33,161 nucleotides of DNA. Source: Clostridia bacterium (lineage in GTDB: Bacteria; Bacillota; Clostridia; Christensenellales; Borkfalkiaceae). The position numbers and the translations under genes were made by a program. Below the pieces are notes generated by a model. That model was not told where the DNA came from and did not search any database. It saw nothing but the letters and a program-made list of their open reading frames with translations. Every line of letters starts with the position of its first letter. Position 1 is the stretch's first letter. This document shows positions 32,974 through 33,161 of the stretch, piece after piece. The stretch lies in assembly GCA_017463325.1 (NCBI GenBank), contig JAFTPK010000022.1, positions 1-33,161 of the forward strand, read 5' to 3'.

Positions 32974-33161
32974 ATGGTAAACGATTTCATTTTTAAAAAG
33001 CCCGAAGAAGAGGGCTTGGGCAGTAAATACGTGCTTGCGTTTTTAGAGCGTATGCGGGAATATAAAGTGAATTTACATAGCTTTATGCTCGTGAGAAACG
33101 GCAATATTTTGACGGAGGCATATTATAAGCCTTTCCATAAGGATTTCCCGCACCGCATTTA
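32974..33161 (+). CDS. Serine hydrolase of the beta-lactamase (class C-like) family, partial
   Basis: The first 62 codons are visible with AAAGGAG before the ATG; the gene runs off the window. KPEEEGLGSKYVLAFLERM followed by HSFMLVRNGNILTEAYYKPF is the standard opening of class C beta-lactamase-like hydrolases and esterases, in which the SxxK catalytic motif comes just afterwards, outside the window. Its own promoter and the preceding terminator separate it from the creatininase operon. Whether the rest is intact cannot be seen. Confidence 0.8.
   Translation, partial: MVNDFIFKKPEEEGLGSKYVLAFLERMREYKVNLHSFMLVRNGNILTEAYYKPFHKDFPHRI

Noticed and set aside
1..33161. CRISPR arrays, rRNA genes, insertion sequences, plasmid origins
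   Set aside because: No spaced repeat series, rRNA-like segment, transposase or replication gene was seen.

Overview
This window reads as a carbohydrate-foraging stretch of a low-to-mid GC, Firmicutes/Clostridia-like bacterium. It has strong AGGAG ribosome-binding sites, several TTGxxx-17-TATAAT promoters, AraC-type regulators, a CCA-encoding tRNA, split ABC sugar permeases without their own ATPase, and many glycoside hydrolases (GHs). A gut or other polysaccharide-rich anaerobic habitat is inferred from the enzymes; I cannot assign a genus.

Left edge (1-2150): a tRNA-Tyr gene, missing about four bases at the window edge, with its terminator hairpin. Next is a tyrosine recombinase whose 3' end faces the tRNA, the usual arrangement of an element integrated at a tRNA 3' end. 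Then come about 390 bp of palindrome-rich non-coding DNA and a short ORF that looks like the 3' remnant of an operon gene.

Region 2180-15229 is one + strand operon: two ABC sugar permeases, a 1458-residue secreted Ig/lectin-like protein, a lipoprotein fusing part of a DUF4838 domain to part of a GH36 alpha-galactosidase, a GH28-like protein, a GH141-like beta-helix protein and a terminator. No intact solute-binding protein is present. The target is plausibly a pectin-like, galactose-decorated glycan.

Region 15230-20052 starts with a perfect consensus promoter followed by a gene graveyard: a GH1 beta-glucosidase scrap joined to a polynucleotide phosphorylase scrap. It continues with a fused mannose-6-phosphate isomerase/ROK sugar kinase, an Sfp-type phosphopantetheinyl transferase on the - strand, a small two-helix membrane protein and an MFS transporter.

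Region 20061-26182 holds an AraC regulator divergent from a GH78 alpha-L-rhamnosidase that overlaps a 909-residue GH20-like protein. Region 26198-30345 has a - strand operon (MFS transporter, Asp-box beta-propeller, SGNH esterase) divergent from a second AraC regulator. Region 30417-33161 has two direct repeats exactly 21 bp apart touching a promoter. This drives a creatinase-like M24 protein lacking several metal ligands, an ASRT-fold protein and a creatininase-family protein; a beta-lactamase-like hydrolase with its own promoter follows and runs off the window.

Most notable are (i) the M24/ASRT/creatininase operon with an araI1-I2-like operator, which may be an undescribed small-molecule or modified-sugar pathway, (ii) the DUF4838-GH36 chimera with both domains truncated, (iii) the GH1/pnp graveyard, (iv) the ManA-ROK fusion and (v) apparently leaderless genes. 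Items (ii) and (iii) need checking against reads, because a metagenome misassembly could mimic them.
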